A stretch of DNA of 64,000 bases. It comes from Rhizobacter sp. SG703 (GTDB lineage Bacteria; Pseudomonadota; Gammaproteobacteria; Burkholderiales; Burkholderiaceae_C). Position 1 is the first letter of the stretch. Every line of letters starts with the position of its first letter. Location of the stretch: positions 186,001-250,000 of the forward strand of contig NZ_JAAZQK010000008.1 of the NCBI RefSeq assembly GCF_012275445.1, in the 5' to 3' direction. The notes below the pieces were generated by a model. That model saw nothing but the letters and a program-made list of their open reading frames with translations, was not told where the DNA came from and searched no databases. The position numbers were made by a program, and so were the translations under genes. Positions 40,220 through 48,721 of this stretch are shown here, one piece after another.

Positions 40220-41103
40220 TTCTCCTTGCCGAACAGGCCGGCCGGGCGGATCACCAGCACGATCGCCATGATCACGAACACCACGATGTTCGAGGCCTCG
40301 GGGTAGAACACCTTGGTCAGGCCCTCGACCAGCCCGAGCATCAGCCCGGTCAGGATCGAGCCGAGGATCGACCCCATGCCGCCGATCACGACCACCGCGA
40401 ACACCACGATGATCAGGTTGCTGCCCATCAGCGGCGTGACCTGGATCACCGGCGCCGCCAGCACGCCGGCCAGCGCCGCGAGTGCCGCGCCGCCGGCATA
40501 GGTGAACATCACCATGCGCGGCACGTTGATGCCGAAGGCCTGCACCAGCGCCGGGTTCTCGGTGCCGGCGCGCAGCGTGGCGCCGAGCCGCGTCTTCTCG
40601 ATCAGGAACCAGGTGCCCAGGCAGACCGTCAGCGACGCGACGACGACCCAGGCGCGGTAGTTGGGCAGCACCATGAAGCCGAGGTTGGTGGCGCCCTGCA
40701 GCGCATCGGGCACGTTGACCTGCTGGCCGGAGACGCCGAACTGGTCGCGGAACAGGCCCTCGGCGATCAGCGCGAGGCCGAAGGTCAGCAGCAGGCCGTA
40801 CAGCGGGTCGAGCTTGTACAGGTGCTTCAGCAGCGTGCGCTCGATGACGACGCCGAGCGCGCCGACGATCACCGGCGCGAGCACCAGCGCGCCCCAGTAG
40901 CCCAGGCCCCACTTCTCCACCGAGAACCAGGCCACGTAGGCGCCGACCATGTAGAGCGCGCCATGGGCGAAGTTGACGATGCCGAGCAGGCCGAAGATCA
41001 CCGCCAGGCCCAGGCTCAGCATCGCGTAGAACGAGCCGTTGACGAGGCCGAGCAGCAGCTGGCCGGCGAAGGCCTGCAGGGGGATGCCGAAGATTTCGGT
41101 CAT
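40216..41103 (-). CDS. livH: branched-chain amino acid-type ABC transporter permease (LivH-like)
   Basis: A 295-residue inner-membrane permease. LVNGSFYAMLSLGLAVIFGL, then GIVNFAHGALYMVGAYVAW, is the defining LivH N-terminal pair of helices. GTENPALVQAFGINVPRM is the ATPase-contacting loop and VVVIGGMGSILGSILTGLML a conserved late helix pair. It forms the transmembrane pore with LivM. Its last codons provide the ribosome-binding site for livM. A repeat element separates it from the binding-protein gene upstream. Confidence 0.93.
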   Translation of the reverse strand: MTEIFGIPLQAFAGQLLLGLVNGSFYAMLSLGLAVIFGLLGIVNFAHGALYMVGAYVAWFSVEKWGLGYWGALVLAPVIVGALGVVIERTLLKHLYKLDPLYGLLLTFGLALIAEGLFRDQFGVSGQQVNVPDALQGATNLGFMVLPNYRAWVVVASLTVCLGTWFLIEKTRLGATLRAGTENPALVQAFGINVPRMVMFTYAGGAALAALAGVLAAPVIQVTPLMGSNLIIVVFAVVVIGGMGSILGSILTGLMLGLVEGLTKVFYPEASNIVVFVIMAIVLVIRPAGLFGKEK

Positions 41104-41121
41104 GGGATGGGTCTCAAAATT

Positions 41122-41214
41122 CCGTTCGGGCTGAGCCTGTCGAAGCCTTGGTGCCATGGCACCACCCTTCGACACGGGCCTTCGACAAGCTCAGTCCCTG
41201 CTCAGGGCGAACGG
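41122..41214. repeat. REP-like inverted repeat between binding protein and livH
   Basis: CCGTTCGGGCTGAGCCTGTC with GAAG at one end is mirrored at the other by CTTCGACAAGCTCAG and, after an internal CTGCTCAG, GGGCGAACGG. This GAACGG...CTTCGACAAGCTCAG pattern is a widespread intergenic repeat in beta-proteobacteria. Inside an operon it could stabilise upstream mRNA so that more binding protein than permease is made. Confidence 0.7.
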
Positions 41215-41242
41215 GGGTGGGTGGGCGAACGGGGAAGATCGT

Positions 41243-42460
41243 TCACTTCCACGAAGCGCACTTGCTCTCCGCCTTGGTCGTGAACGCAGCGTCGCCCTTG
41301 ATCGTCTCGACCACGTTGTAGTAGTCCCACGGCTCGGTCGACTTGTCCGGCGTCTTGACCTGCATCAGGTACATGTCGTGCACCATGCGGCCGTCTTCGC
41401 GCACCGTGCCGTTCTTCGCGAACATGTCGTTGACCTTGCCCTTGTGCAGCTGCGCCAGCACCTTGTCGGCGTCGTCGGTGCCGGTCGCCTTGACGGCCGC
41501 CAGGTAGTTGGCCGCCACCGAGTAGTCGGCAGCCTGCAGCGACGACGGCATGCGCTTGACCTTCTCGAAGAACTTGCGGCTCCAGGCCCGCGTCTCGGCA
41601 TCCTTGTTCCAGTACCAGCTGTCGGTCAGGTACATGCCCTGCGTCGTCTTCAGGCCCAGCGAGTGGATGTCGTTGATGAACACCAGCAGCCCGGCCAGCT
41701 TCATCGTCTTCGTGACGCCGAACTCGTTGGCCGCCTTGATCGCGTTGATGGTGTCGCCGCCGGCGTTCGCGAGGCCCAGGATCTGCGCCTTGCTCGACTG
41801 CGCCTGCAGCAGGAACGACGAGAAATCGCTGGCCGACAGCGGGTGCTTGACCTGGCCGACCACCGAGCCGCCCGCGGCCTTCACGACGTTGGTGGTGTCG
41901 TTCTGCAGCGCCTGGCCGAACGCATAGTCGGCCGTCAGGAAGTACCAGCTCTTGCCGCCGGCGCGCACCACCGCGCCGCCGGTGCCCTTGGCCAGCGCCA
42001 TCGTGTCGTAGGCCCAGTGGATGGTGTACGGGCTGCACTGCTCGTTGGTCAGCGCCGAGCTGCCGGCACCGACCGCGATGAACGGCTTCTTCTTCTCGAG
42101 CGCCACCTTGGCCATCGCCAGGCTGGTGCCGGAGTTGGTGCCGCCGATCAGCATGTCGACGCCCTGCGTGTCGAACCATTCGCGCGCCTTCGCGGCGGCC
42201 ACGTCGGCCTTGTTCTGGTGGTCGGCGACGACCAGCTCGACCTTCTTGCCGTTGACCATGCCGCCGGCATCGGCGATCGCCATCTTGATCGCCTCGACGC
42301 CGGCCGGGCCGTCGATGTCGGAGTACAGGCCGGACATGTCGGTGATGAAGCCGATGCGGATCACGTCGCCGGAGACCTGCGCGTGCACGGGCAGGGCAGT
42401 GCCCAGAGCAGCGGCGGTGGCGACGAGCGAGCAGGCGGCGGCGATTTGTCTCAGGTTCAT
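41243..42460 (-). CDS. livK: periplasmic substrate-binding protein of the ABC importer
   Basis: A 405-residue type-I periplasmic binding protein. The signal peptide MNLRQIAAACSLVATAAALG ends at PVHA-QV. The mature start VIRIGFITDMSGLYSDIDGP and VNGKKVELVVADHQNKADV are the PBP1 LivJ/LivK-like fold, and NSGTSLAMAKVALEKKKPF lines the binding cleft. It delivers ligand to LivHM. The gene symbol is by position only; members of this group bind branched-chain amino acids, amides or aromatic acids, and the IclR gene at the operon head leans away from a simple amino-acid ligand. Confidence 0.9.
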   Translation of the reverse strand: MNLRQIAAACSLVATAAALGTALPVHAQVSGDVIRIGFITDMSGLYSDIDGPAGVEAIKMAIADAGGMVNGKKVELVVADHQNKADVAAAKAREWFDTQGVDMLIGGTNSGTSLAMAKVALEKKKPFIAVGAGSSALTNEQCSPYTIHWAYDTMALAKGTGGAVVRAGGKSWYFLTADYAFGQALQNDTTNVVKAAGGSVVGQVKHPLSASDFSSFLLQAQSSKAQILGLANAGGDTINAIKAANEFGVTKTMKLAGLLVFINDIHSLGLKTTQGMYLTDSWYWNKDAETRAWSRKFFEKVKRMPSSLQAADYSVAANYLAAVKATGTDDADKVLAQLHKGKVNDMFAKNGTVREDGRMVHDMYLMQVKTPDKSTEPWDYYNVVETIKGDAAFTTKAESKCASWK

Positions 42461-42490
42461 CGGAGGTCTCCTTGTGGTGGATCTTTGAAA

Positions 42491-43195
42491 TCAGACGCCC
42501 AGGTACTCGTGGAGCTGGGCCAGGCGGTCAGGCAACTGGGCCTGGGTGAACTCTTGAATGATCTGGCCGTGCTCCATCACGAGGAAGCGGTCGGCCAGCG
42601 GCGCGGCGAAGCGGAAGTTCTGCTCCACCATCACGACCGTGTAGCCCTGGCGGCGCAGCAGCACCACCATCTCGGCGAGCTTCTGCACGATGACCGGGGC
42701 CAGGCCCTCGGAGATCTCGTCGAGCAGCAGCAGCTTCGCGCCGGTGCGCAGGATGCGCGCGACGGCCAGCATCTGCTGCTCGCCGCCCGACAGCCGCGTG
42801 CCCTGGCTGCCGGCGCGCTCCTTCAGGTTCGGGAACATCGCGTAGATCGCGTCGACGGCCATGCCGCCGTCGGCGAGCTTCGGCGGCAGCAGCAGGTTCT
42901 CCTCGGCCGACAGGCTCGAGAAGATGCCGCGCTCTTCCGGGCAGTAGCCGATGCCGAGCCGCGCGATGCGGTGCGTCGGCAGCGCGATGGCCTCCTGCCC
43001 GCGGATGCGGATCGAGCCCTGGCGGCTGCCGGTCAGGCCCATGATCGCGCGCAGCGTGCTGGTGCGCCCGGCGCCGTTGCGCCCGAGCAGCGTGACGACC
43101 TCGCCCTCGTCGACGTGGAAGTCGACGCCGTGCAGCACGTGCGATTCGCCGTACCAGGCCTGAAGGCCCCGGACTTCAAGGAAACGTGTCGTCAT
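42491..43195 (-). CDS. livF: ABC transporter ATPase (LivF-like) with Arg in Walker A
   Basis: A 234-residue ATPase. The Walker A reads GRNGAGRTST, with Arg where Lys is nearly universal; the DNA (GGGCGC) confirms it. The signature LSGGEQQMLAVAR, the Walker B LLLLDEISEGLAP and the H-loop region otherwise look normal. The substitution is known to me from other LivF proteins of this order, so the subunit may still bind ATP weakly, with LivG providing full hydrolysis. ATG 43195 gives MTTRFLEVRGLQAWYG. Confidence 0.92.
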   Translation of the reverse strand: MTTRFLEVRGLQAWYGESHVLHGVDFHVDEGEVVTLLGRNGAGRTSTLRAIMGLTGSRQGSIRIRGQEAIALPTHRIARLGIGYCPEERGIFSSLSAEENLLLPPKLADGGMAVDAIYAMFPNLKERAGSQGTRLSGGEQQMLAVARILRTGAKLLLLDEISEGLAPVIVQKLAEMVVLLRRQGYTVVMVEQNFRFAAPLADRFLVMEHGQIIQEFTQAQLPDRLAQLHEYLGV

Positions 43196-43269
43196 GGCGT
43201 GCGATCCAGGATCAAGCAACACGCCGAGGAACCGGCTTTGCCGGGCCTCTGGCGGGGCGCCCCTTGGGG

Positions 43270-43294
43270 GCAGGAGCAAAGCGACTGGGGGGCC
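43270..43294 (+). repeat. dispersed intergenic repeat, copy 1
   Basis: A 25-base element (beginning GCAGGAGC and ending TGGGGGGCC) within the livG-livF gap. A second copy lies inverted at 52282-52309, differing by two substitutions and a three-base insertion. Confidence 0.6.
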
Positions 43295-43301
43295 GATTTC
43301 A

Positions 43302-44102
43302 TCAATGCGCCCCTTGCAGTTCGACGTTGGCGGTGCCCATGTAGGCCTCGACCACCGCGGGGTTCTTCGAGACCTCGGCGTACGGGCCTTCGGCCAGCGT
43401 CGCGCCGCGCTGCAGCACGGTGATGGTGTCGGCGATGCTGGCCACCACGCTCATGTTGTGCTCGACCATCAGGATGGTGCGGTTGGCCGACACCTTCTTG
43501 ATCAGCTGGCGGATGCGGTCCACGTCTTCCAGCCCCATGCCCTGCGTCGGCTCGTCGAGCAGCATCAGCTCGGGCTCCATCGCGAGCGTGGTCGCGATCT
43601 CGAGCGCGCGCTTGCGGCCGTAGCTCAGCTCGACGGTCGGCGTGTCGGCGTAGCCGGCCAGGTCGACCTCGGCCAGCAGCGCGCGGGCGCGGTCGTTCAG
43701 CCCGTGCAGCGTGCGTTCCGATTTCCAGAAGTGGAACGAGGTGCCGAGCCGGCGCTGCAGCGCGACGCGCACGTTCTCGAGCACGCTCAGGTGCGGGAAC
43801 ACCGCCGAGATCTGGAACGAGCGGATCACGCCGCGGCGCGCGATCTGCGCCGGCTTCTCGCGCGTGATGTCGTCGCCGTTGAAGAGGATCTGGCCGCGCG
43901 TGGGCGTCAGGAACTTGGTCAGCAGGTTGAAGCAGGTCGTCTTGCCGGCGCCGTTCGGGCCGATCAGCGCATGGATGTGGCCGCGCCGGACCTTCAGGTC
44001 GACCTGGTTGACCGCGACGAAGCCCTTGAACTCCTTCGTCAGCGCGCGCGTCTCGAGGATGGTGTCGGTGGGGCTGGCGGTGTTGGCAGTGCTCGTCATC
44101 AT
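43302..44102 (-). CDS. livG: ABC transporter ATPase (LivG-like)
   Basis: A 266-residue ATPase with a canonical Walker A, GPNGAGKTTCFNLLTK, signature ELSYGRKRALEIATTLA and Walker B LMLLDEPTQGMGLEDVDRI (Gln where most LivG have Ala). The C-terminal AYMGTAN is typical for LivG. It energises the LivHM channel together with LivF. It follows the IclR gene by 21 bases and precedes livF by 106. Confidence 0.94.
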   Translation of the reverse strand: MMTSTANTASPTDTILETRALTKEFKGFVAVNQVDLKVRRGHIHALIGPNGAGKTTCFNLLTKFLTPTRGQILFNGDDITREKPAQIARRGVIRSFQISAVFPHLSVLENVRVALQRRLGTSFHFWKSERTLHGLNDRARALLAEVDLAGYADTPTVELSYGRKRALEIATTLAMEPELMLLDEPTQGMGLEDVDRIRQLIKKVSANRTILMVEHNMSVVASIADTITVLQRGATLAEGPYAEVSKNPAVVEAYMGTANVELQGAH

Positions 44103-44123
44103 GGAACTCCTGTTCGGTGCCGC

Positions 44124-44936
44124 TCAGGCCGCCGGCATGGCGGTGCTGCCGCCGAGCCGCTGCGTCAGCTCGCGCGCGACGCGCATCACGGTCTCGCTCT
44201 GCTGCGCGGCGACCTGCGGGTCGAGCATCGCCTTCTGCAGGCACACGCCGACGCCGGCCACCGCCTGGCCGGACGCATCGAACACCGGCGCGCCGAAGCA
44301 GTACACGCCCTCGCGCACGCTTTCGTCGTCGATGCTGTAGCCGCGCCGGCGGATCTCGGCCAGCTCGCCGACCAGCTCGCTGCGCTGGATCGGCGCACGG
44401 TTCATGAAGGCCGGCAGCCGGGCCTGCGGAAAGTGGCTGCGCAGCCGGGCTTCGTCCAGCCAGGCCAGCATCGCCTTGCCGGTGGCCGCGCGGTGCGCCG
44501 GCAGCCGCATGCCGACGGTGAACGCCAGCCCGAGCGGCCGCACGCCGTTGCGCGCGGCGACGTAGACCACGTCGGCGCCGTCCAGCACCGACAGGATCAC
44601 CGTCTCGGGCGGCGCCGCGCCGGCCTCGGCCCACAGCGCGGTGAACTCCTGGGCCGGGCTGGTGTGGGCGACGAACGCATGCGCCAGGCCCATCACGCGC
44701 GGGCCGATGAAGAAGCAGCCGTCGTCCTCGCGGCGCAGGTAGCCGAGCGCGCTGAGCGTGTTGCACAGCCCGTGCACGCTGCTCTTCGGCAGGCCGAGGC
44801 TGGCCGACAGCCGCGCCAGGCTCATCGCCTCGCGCTGCTGCGCCAGCAGGTCCAGCAACGCGGCCGCCCGCGTGACGGCCGGCACCAGGGCCGGCTTGGT
44901 CGCGGAAGAGCGGGGGCGGTGGGCTTCTTGCAGCAT
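44124..44936 (-). CDS. IclR-family regulator heading the ABC importer operon
   Basis: A 270-residue IclR protein. The winged helix-turn-helix covers about residues 20-80 (LDLLAQQREAMSLARLSASL and LPKSSVHGLCNTLSALGYLR) and the effector domain follows, with ATGKAMLAWLDEARLRSHFP and the EGVYCFGAPVFDASG loop. IclR proteins sense small organic acids or aromatic compounds. Being first in the transporter operon, it likely autoregulates the whole set and hints that the imported compound is an acid or aromatic rather than leucine. Confidence 0.9.
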   Translation of the reverse strand: MLQEAHRPRSSATKPALVPAVTRAAALLDLLAQQREAMSLARLSASLGLPKSSVHGLCNTLSALGYLRREDDGCFFIGPRVMGLAHAFVAHTSPAQEFTALWAEAGAAPPETVILSVLDGADVVYVAARNGVRPLGLAFTVGMRLPAHRAATGKAMLAWLDEARLRSHFPQARLPAFMNRAPIQRSELVGELAEIRRRGYSIDDESVREGVYCFGAPVFDASGQAVAGVGVCLQKAMLDPQVAAQQSETVMRVARELTQRLGGSTAMPAA

Positions 44937-45231
44937 GCGTTGAACAGCGACGCGGCGCGGTGGAGGGAGAGGCGGAGCTGTTCAGCAGGTTGAACCTGGA
45001 TCGGCCCATCGAACAGCCGGCGCAGTCTAAGAGGGGTCTTTGCAGGCCGGAATGCCGGCGCGGCCGGTTCGCGGGAAAGTCCGCACAGGGTTTGCGCGGG
45101 GCATCTCGCTTCATTTTTTTGAATGGTTGCGACAAGCGTGGTGAACTTCGTCACCTCGCCCCGCTCTTAAAGTGCCTCCCCACGGGCCGATTCGAGCGGC
45201 CCAAGTGCTTCAAACTGTTTCAAGGTCTTTC

Positions 45232-45771
45232 ATGCGCGCTCCGCCTTCACGCTACGACGCCGTTGCCATCAGCTTCCACTGGCTGCTGGGCCTGGCCATC
45301 GTCGGCACGTTCTGCGTCGGGCTGTACATGAGCGACCTGCCGTTCTCGCCGCAGCGCCTGAAGCTCTTCAACTGGCACAAGTGGGCCGGCGTGACGATCC
45401 TCGCGCTGTCGGCGCTGCGCCTGTTGTGGCGCCTGACGCACCGCCCGCCGGCCGACCTGCCGTCACCGGCCTGGCAGCAGCGCGCGTCGCACTGGACGCA
45501 CGGCCTGCTGTACGCGCTGTTCTTCGCGGTGCCGCTGGTCGGCTGGGCTTACAGCTCGGCGGCCGGCTTCCCGATCGTCGTGTTCGGGCTGCTGCCGCTG
45601 CCGGACTTCGTGCCGGCCGACAAGGCGCTGGCCGAGACCGCCAAGCAGGCCCATGCGCTGCTCGCCTACGGCTTGGCCGTCCTCGTGACGCTGCATGTCG
45701 CGGCCGCACTGAAGCACCAGTTCATCGACCGCGACGGGCTGCTGGCCCGCATGTGGCCGTCCTCGCGCTGA
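45232..45771 (+). CDS. cytochrome b561-family protein
   Basis: A 179-residue four-helix membrane haem protein. The haem-ligand histidines are visible in AISFHWLLG, LFNWHKWAG, SHWTHGLLYALF and TLHVAAALKHQF. Such proteins pass electrons from quinol or other donors across the inner membrane. Two YceI proteins, which bind isoprenoid quinones, follow in the same direction; cytochrome b561-YceI-YceI is a recurring gene set in Burkholderiales. The 295-base gap upstream, shared with the divergent IclR gene, holds an AT-rich stretch around 45110-45125 and no gene. Confidence 0.92.
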   Translation: MRAPPSRYDAVAISFHWLLGLAIVGTFCVGLYMSDLPFSPQRLKLFNWHKWAGVTILALSALRLLWRLTHRPPADLPSPAWQQRASHWTHGLLYALFFAVPLVGWAYSSAAGFPIVVFGLLPLPDFVPADKALAETAKQAHALLAYGLAVLVTLHVAAALKHQFIDRDGLLARMWPSSR

Positions 45772-45819
45772 CCCTCGCACCGACCTCGGTGTCTGTTTTT
45801 TTTTCCGGGAGACCTTCGA

Positions 45820-46392
45820 ATGAAAACCTACCTCACCGTTGCCAGCTTCGCGCTCGCTGCCGCGTTCGCCTTCCCTGCCTGCGCCCAGGCGCAGCAGAAG
45901 GTGGTGCCGGCGCAAAGCGAGATCGCCTTCACCAGCAAGCAGATGGGCGTGCCGGTCGACGGCAAGTTCCGCAAGTTCGACGCGCAGGTCGCGTTCGACC
46001 CGAAGAAGCCCGAGGCCGCGAAGATCGGCTTCACGATCGACCTGGCCAGCGTCTCGCTCGGCACCGCCGAGACCGAGGCCGAAGTCGCGAAGCCGGACTG
46101 GTTCAACACCAAGTCGTTCCCGCAGGCCACCTTCCAGTCGACCAGCGTGAAGGCCACCGGCCCGGGCAAGTTCGACGTGGCCGGCAAGCTGGCGATCAAG
46201 GGGGCGAGCCACGACGTGGTCGTGCCGGTGGTGCTGGCGCAGGCCGGCGCCAACACGACCGCGACCGGCAGCTTCGTGATCAAGCGCCTCGATTTCAAGA
46301 TCGGCGACGGCGACTGGAAAGACACCTCGATGGTGGCCAACGACGTCACCGTCAAGTTCAAGCTCGCGCTGACCGGTGTCGGCGCACTCTGA
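45820..46392 (+). CDS. YceI-family periplasmic protein (first copy)
   Basis: A 190-residue lipocalin-like barrel. The signal peptide MKTYLTVASFALAAAFAFP is cleaved after CAQA. The mature protein has SEIAFTSKQMGVPVDGKF, FDPKKPEAAKIGFTIDLASV and LAIKGASHDVVVPVVL, typical of the YceI fold that binds polyisoprenoid chains. Probably it handles quinone or related lipids for the cytochrome b561 encoded upstream. It begins 48 bases after that gene and has GGGAGA before the ATG. Confidence 0.93.
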   Translation: MKTYLTVASFALAAAFAFPACAQAQQKVVPAQSEIAFTSKQMGVPVDGKFRKFDAQVAFDPKKPEAAKIGFTIDLASVSLGTAETEAEVAKPDWFNTKSFPQATFQSTSVKATGPGKFDVAGKLAIKGASHDVVVPVVLAQAGANTTATGSFVIKRLDFKIGDGDWKDTSMVANDVTVKFKLALTGVGAL

Positions 46393-46450
46393 TCCTCCGG
46401 ACCTCCGGATTCCCTTGCTGTACCCCACCCACCTCACCAGGACCGTTCCC

Positions 46451-47026
46451 ATGATGATGAAGACCCTCGTTGCCGCCGCCGCCCTCGCTGCTGCCGGCCT
46501 CGCCCAGGCCGAAGCCGCCACCTACGCGATCGACCCGACCCACACCTTCGTGACCTTCGAGGCGAAGCACTTCAACACCAGCACGCTGCGCGGCCGCTTC
46601 GACAAGAAGGAAGGCACCGTCGCCTTCGACAAGGCCGCCAAGACCGGCCGCGCCGAAGTGAGCTTCGACATGACCTCGGTCAGCACCGGCGTGCCGGCGC
46701 TCGACACGCACCTGAAGAGCAAGGACTTCTTCAACGTCGCCGAAGCCCCGACCGCGAAGTTCGTCGGCGACAAGTTCAGCTTCGACGGCGCCGGCAAGGT
46801 GACCACCGTCGCCGGCACGCTGACGATGAACGGCAAGACCCAGCCGGTCACGCTGACCGCCGCGAACTTCAACTGCTACGAGAACCCGATGCTGAAGCGC
46901 GAAGTGTGCGGCGGCGACTTCGAGACGACGATCCAGCGCAGCCAGTGGAACGTCAGCTACGGCCTGCAGTACGGCCTGCCGGACAACATCCGCCTGCTGA
47001 TCCAGATCGAAGCCGTCAAGCAATAA
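46451..47026 (+). CDS. YceI-family periplasmic protein (second copy)
   Basis: A 191-residue YceI protein with signal peptide MMMKTLVAAAALAAAGLAQA. TYAIDPTHTFVTFEAKHFN is the classic YceI opening, and the end SYGLQYGLPDNIRLLIQIEA closes the barrel. Unlike the first copy it has a Cys pair (FNCYENPMLKREVCGG) that may form a disulfide. It is the last gene of the cytochrome b561 operon and is only distantly similar to its neighbour, so the two likely have different ligands. Confidence 0.93.
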   Translation: MMMKTLVAAAALAAAGLAQAEAATYAIDPTHTFVTFEAKHFNTSTLRGRFDKKEGTVAFDKAAKTGRAEVSFDMTSVSTGVPALDTHLKSKDFFNVAEAPTAKFVGDKFSFDGAGKVTTVAGTLTMNGKTQPVTLTAANFNCYENPMLKREVCGGDFETTIQRSQWNVSYGLQYGLPDNIRLLIQIEAVKQ

Positions 47027-47053
47027 GACTGACGGGCGAACGGCGCGGCCCGC

Positions 47054-48601
47054 TCAGGCCGCGCCGCCGGCGAGCCGGAACACCGACACCGCGCCGGCCA
47101 GCCGCTGCGCCTGCGTGCTGAGGCTGCCCGCGGCGGCGGCCGATTCCTCGACCAGCGCGGCATTCTGCTGCGTCACGCCGTCGAGCTGCTGCACCGCGTC
47201 GTTGACCTGGCCGACGCCCTCCGTCTGCTGGCGCGAGGCCCCGCTGATCTGGCTGATCAGCGACGACACCTGCGCGAACTGGCTGACGACGCGCTGCATC
47301 GTCGAGCCGGCCTCGCCGGCCAGCCGGTGCCCTTCCTCGATCCGCTGCGTGCTCTCGGCGACCAGGCCGCGGATCTGCCGCGCCGCTTCGGCGCAGCGCT
47401 GCGACAGCGAGCGCACCTCGCCCGCCACCACCGAGAAGCCACGGCCGTGCTCGCCCGAGCGGGCCGCCTCGACCGCCGCGTTCAGCGCCAGGATGTTGGT
47501 CTGCAGCGCGATGCCGTCGATCACGCCGACGATCGTGCCGATGCGCGTGGCGGCTTCGCCGATCTCGTTCATCGTCGCGACGACGCGGGTGACCACCGCG
47601 CCGCCGTGGTCGGCCACCTGCGAGGCCTCGGCAGCCGCGCTGTCGGCCAGCCGCGCATGCTCGGCGTTGCCGCGCACGCTGTTGTCGATCTGGTGCAGCG
47701 CCGCCGCGGTCTGCTGCAGGCTGGCGGCCTGCTGCTCGGTGCGGTCCGACAGATCCATGTTGCCCTGCGCGATCTGCGCACTCGCGGTGGCGATGCCGTC
47801 GGCGCCGTCGCGCACCTCGCCGACCACGCGCCGCAAGCCGGCCTGCATGTCGACCAGCGCCCGCAGCACCTGGGCCGCTTCGTCGCGCCCGCTGACCTGG
47901 ATGTCGCTGCACAGGTCGCCGGTGGCGATGCGCGCCGCCACGCCGCTCGCCTGCTGCAGCGGCCGAGCCACGTCGCGCTGCAGCCGCCACCAGACCAGCG
48001 CGAACAGCAGCACGCTGGCGAGCACCGCGCCGGCCAGCACCGCGAGCGCGTTGCGGTCGTTCAGCGCGACGATGTCGTCGAAGCCGGAAATCTTCTCGTC
48101 GGCGAAGGCGTTCGACCGCTCGACGGTGCGGTCGACGCCGCGCCGGTGCGCTTCGTAGTGCGCCTGTACCGCCGGCAGCGCCGCGCGCGCCGCCTCGGCG
48201 CGCCCGTCGTGCAGCGGTTGCAGCACCTGGGCCCGGGCGGCCTCGAAGAAGCGCCGTGCCGCCTCGTGCTGCTCGCCGAGCAACTCGCGCTCGAGGCCGT
48301 ACGGCGGGTGGGTGCGCCAATACTCCGCGCGCGCCCGGTAGGCCTCGGCCAGCGCATCGAACCCCTGGATCGCCGCGGCCGGCGCCAGCGTGCCTTCGAG
48401 CGCCTGCGACAGCACCAGCCGCGCTTCGATCAGGTACAGCGGCGGCGGCAGCACGTCGGCGGTCACGTCCTTCGCGACGAACACCTGGCGCGCCTGCGCC
48501 TGCATCCGCTGGCTGCTCCAGCGGGCGCTGCCATGCAGCACCATCAACGCGACCACGAACACGGCCAGGAACAGCAGCAGCACGGACTTGATCGACTTCA
48601 T
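47054..48601 (-). CDS. methyl-accepting chemotaxis protein
   Basis: A 515-residue chemoreceptor. A transmembrane helix follows MKSIKS, then a periplasmic helical-bundle sensor (about 30-195), a second helix ([20 protein letters not shown]), HAMP ([18 protein letters not shown]) and a signalling domain whose hairpin is [20 protein letters not shown] followed by [17 protein letters not shown]. No C-terminal CheR pentapeptide is present. It signals through CheA/CheW to the flagellar motor; the ligand is unknown. The start ATG 48601 is preferred over upstream starts that lack a hydrophobic beginning. Confidence 0.95.
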   Translation of the reverse strand: MKSIKSVLLLFLAVFVVALMVLHGSARWSSQRMQAQARQVFVAKDVTADVLPPPLYLIEARLVLSQALEGTLAPAAAIQGFDALAEAYRARAEYWRTHPPYGLERELLGEQHEAARRFFEAARAQVLQPLHDGRAEAARAALPAVQAHYEAHRRGVDRTVERSNAFADEKISGFDDIVALNDRNALAVLAGAVLASVLLFALVWWRLQRDVARPLQQASGVAARIATGDLCSDIQVSGRDEAAQVLRALVDMQAGLRRVVGEVRDGADGIATASAQIAQGNMDLSDRTEQQAASLQQTAAALHQIDNSVRGNAEHARLADSAAAEASQVADHGGAVVTRVVATMNEIGEAATRIGTIVGVIDGIALQTNILALNAAVEAARSGEHGRGFSVVAGEVRSLSQRCAEAARQIRGLVAESTQRIEEGHRLAGEAGSTMQRVVSQFAQVSSLISQISGASRQQTEGVGQVNDAVQQLDGVTQQNAALVEESAAAAGSLSTQAQRLAGAVSVFRLAGGAA

Positions 48602-48721
48602 CGCGACACCTCGGCAACACCTTGCGCAGCCGCCCGATGCGGATGCCATGTCGGCATTTCGACGTGCGTCCGGTCGCCTTGACCGGGCCATTTGTTCAGT
48701 TCGTGCGCCGCGACGCCCTCG

